From Pseudomonadota bacterium (GTDB lineage: Bacteria; Pseudomonadota; Alphaproteobacteria; Rhizobiales; Rhizobiaceae): a stretch of 64,000 bases of DNA. Of the stretch, positions 62,551-64,000 are shown in pieces. The translations under genes and the position numbers were made by a program. Position 1 is the first letter of the stretch. Each line of letters begins with the position of its first letter. The DNA is taken from NCBI GenBank assembly GCA_023390055.1, contig JAEWDP010000034.1, positions 1 to 64,000 of the forward strand. The letters run 5' to 3'. Below the pieces are notes generated by a model. It was not told the origin of the DNA. It searched no databases and saw nothing but the letters and a program-made list of their open reading frames with translations.

Positions 62551-63999
62551 TCAGCCTCGCGCATTCATCTGTGATCCACCCAAAACGGGCACCCTGTTGG
62601 CAATGAACACAACTGCAAACGATGCAACCAGAAGGATGGTGCCGAGTACACAGATTGCGCCAAGATCACCGCTTTCGTTCAGATCATAGATGATGACCGA
62701 AACAAGTTTCGTGTTTGCAGTGGTCAAAAGGATGGTTGCAGACAGTTCGCGGATCGTGCCCACGAACACAAAACACCAGGCAGCGACCACGCTTGTCCGC
62801 AAGAGCGGTGCGGTAATATCCCAGAGTGTTTTCAGTCTTGAAGCCCCCATGATTCGGCCTGCTTCCTCCAGCTCCGGGTGAACACCGGAAAAAGCCGATG
62901 ACATCTGCTGGTAGCCGGCCGGCAACTCGATCGTCATGAAGGCGATCAGCAGGATCCAGATGGTGCCATAGAGCTGAAAGGTCGGGTTCGCATAGCTTAA
63001 GAAGAGCCCGACACCGAGCACAATGCCCGGAACGGCAACCGGCGCCGTGGCCAGAACGCCAAGCAGACCAGAGCCTGGAACCGATTTGCGCACGACGAGG
63101 TATGACACCAGGAGCGCGATACCGGTCACAATCGTCGCCGTCAGGAAACCCAGGACAAAGGTGTTGCGCAAGGCAAGCTGCGTGGCGGAAAACTCAAACA
63201 GCACGAACTTCCAGTGACGAAGTGTCAGTGTGTCAAAATTGATCGCATCACCGATCGATACCGTAAAGGCCGTTTTGAGAATGGCAGCATAGGGGAAAAT
63301 GACGGTCAGGCACAGCACCGAAAAGACGAAGGCAATTGCAACCCATTTCCAGCGGCCAAGCTGCGTGATGCGCGGCGTGCCGCTCTTGCCGCCAAGTACC
63401 GTGTAGCCCTTGCGCCCGAGGATGCTTTTTTGCGCTCTCAACAGAATGATCGTGATGACGAGGAGCGGTAGTGCCGATGCAGCCGCAAGCCCCAGCCGCG
63501 GGGGAAACTGAAACAGGCTCCAGATCTTGGTCGTTATGACGTGGAAACCGGCAGGAAGTGCCAGGATCGCCGGCGAGCCGAACATCGTCAATGCCTGGAG
63601 GATGGCGATCAACGTGCCCGCAAGCATTGCGGGCAGGACCAGAGGGATCGTCACTTTGCGCAATGTCAGCATCGATTTGCCACCAAGGATGGACGATGCA
63701 TCCTCAAGATCGGATGGAACCCGGTCCAGGGCATTGGCAACAAGCGTGAAGACATAAGGGAACGTGAAACATGCAATCGCGAAAACCAGTCCGGTGAAAC
63801 TGTAGATGTTCACCAGATATTCACCACGCTCCAGACCGAAGATTGCACGGTAGATGACGTTGACAACGCCGCTGTTGGGTGCCGCGATAATTTCATAGGC
63901 AATCGCCCCGAGAAACGGCGGCGTGACAAAGGATGCCGTCACCAGCATGCGGATATAGCGCCGGCCTGGAAGATCGGTGCGGGCCACCAGCCAGGCCAT
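62551..63999 (-). CDS. Fused two-domain ABC transporter permease, 3' part
   Basis: The 482 residues present contain two permease units in one chain, as in FbpB/SfuB ferric and PhnU/V-like importers. The EAA loops read LEDASSILGGKSMLTLRKVT and LEEAGRIMGASRLKTLWDIT; about twelve membrane helices surround them. The frame is open to the window edge, so the N-terminus is missing. It is 140 bases upstream of gntR on the same strand. It may import the substrate of the catabolic genes or iron; the class alone does not decide. Confidence 0.85.
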   Translation of the reverse strand: MAWLVARTDLPGRRYIRMLVTASFVTPPFLGAIAYEIIAAPNSGVVNVIYRAIFGLERGEYLVNIYSFTGLVFAIACFTFPYVFTLVANALDRVPSDLEDASSILGGKSMLTLRKVTIPLVLPAMLAGTLIAILQALTMFGSPAILALPAGFHVITTKIWSLFQFPPRLGLAAASALPLLVITIILLRAQKSILGRKGYTVLGGKSGTPRITQLGRWKWVAIAFVFSVLCLTVIFPYAAILKTAFTVSIGDAINFDTLTLRHWKFVLFEFSATQLALRNTFVLGFLTATIVTGIALLVSYLVVRKSVPGSGLLGVLATAPVAVPGIVLGVGLFLSYANPTFQLYGTIWILLIAFMTIELPAGYQQMSSAFSGVHPELEEAGRIMGASRLKTLWDITAPLLRTSVVAAWCFVFVGTIRELSATILLTTANTKLVSVIIYDLNESGDLGAICVLGTILLVASFAVVFIANRVPVLGGSQMNARG

Positions 64000-64000
64000 C

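Noticed and set aside
1..63999. CRISPR arrays, tRNA and rRNA genes
   Set aside because: No regularly spaced direct repeats and no cloverleaf-like or rRNA-like sequence were seen; the GGTGCAAGTCC hairpins recall a T-loop but lack the rest of a tRNA.

Overview
The window looks like a chromosomal segment of an alphaproteobacterium in the Rhizobiaceae or a close relative (Rhizobium/Agrobacterium/Ensifer type). The argument is gene content and order. Several tandem flagellin genes sit next to fliP. The motor accessory genes motB-motC-fliK and motE are present, as are rem (OmpR-type master regulator) and flaF-flbT, and the run flgE-flgK-flgL-flaF-flbT-flgD-fliQ-flhA-fliR is characteristic of this group. 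An agl-type alpha-glucoside uptake operon adds to this.

Layout. (1) 1-672: an intact Phd/YefM-type antitoxin followed by a PIN toxin gene that has lost its middle. (2) 672-7073, minus strand: aglE-aglF-aglG-aglA-aglK, a binding-protein-dependent alpha-glucoside importer with its own GH13 alpha-glucosidase. No adjacent regulator gene is seen. (3) 7520-11193, minus strand: folD, a Wzz/ExoP-N-like polysaccharide co-polymerase and an unrecognised protein with faint resemblance to WecG/TagA transferases. (4) 11301-53017: about 42 kb of flagellar genes. The minus-strand half runs from a DUF1217 gene and flgF (46508) down through rod, ring, export, flagellin, motor, hook and filament-junction genes to FlgJ-, FlgN- and FliL-like genes at 11301. 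The plus-strand half is motA-fliM-fliN-fliG, then flhB and one small gene. A LuxR-family gene with all nine canonical acyl-homoserine-lactone receptor residues is inserted on the opposite strand between fliG and flhB. fliF, visN/visR and che genes are not in the window. (5) 53172-63999: a catabolic cluster. It holds a tartrate/D-malate-type dehydrogenase, a PdxA homologue, a haloacetate-dehalogenase-like hydrolase, a second isopropylmalate-dehydrogenase-type enzyme, two MmgE/PrpD proteins, an AbrB-type membrane protein, a GntR/FCD regulator and the 3' part of a fused two-domain ABC permease.

The most interesting regions are as follows. The flagellin block (28384-36533) has four paralogues, two of them enlarged in the central surface domain. 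Two flagellin promoters carry an identically spaced set of four GTTAAC-type boxes. The block also contains repeat sequences, a dead group II intron (YADD reverse-transcriptase remnant) and a scrap of an IS630-type transposase. A textbook TTAA-N7-TTAA CtrA-type box lies upstream of rem. In the catabolic cluster, an identical 15-bp sequence (AAACTGTTGACAATT) lies in the two intergenic regions that would drive most of its genes. It is the best candidate operator for the local GntR protein and ties the genes into one regulon of unknown substrate.

Start sites were adjusted wherever the longest reading frame began upstream of a better start: folD, the FlgJ-like gene, fliQ, fliL, all but the first flagellin, motA, aglE, aglF and others. 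No tRNA, rRNA or CRISPR array was seen. All functional names come from reading the sequences; no database search was run.
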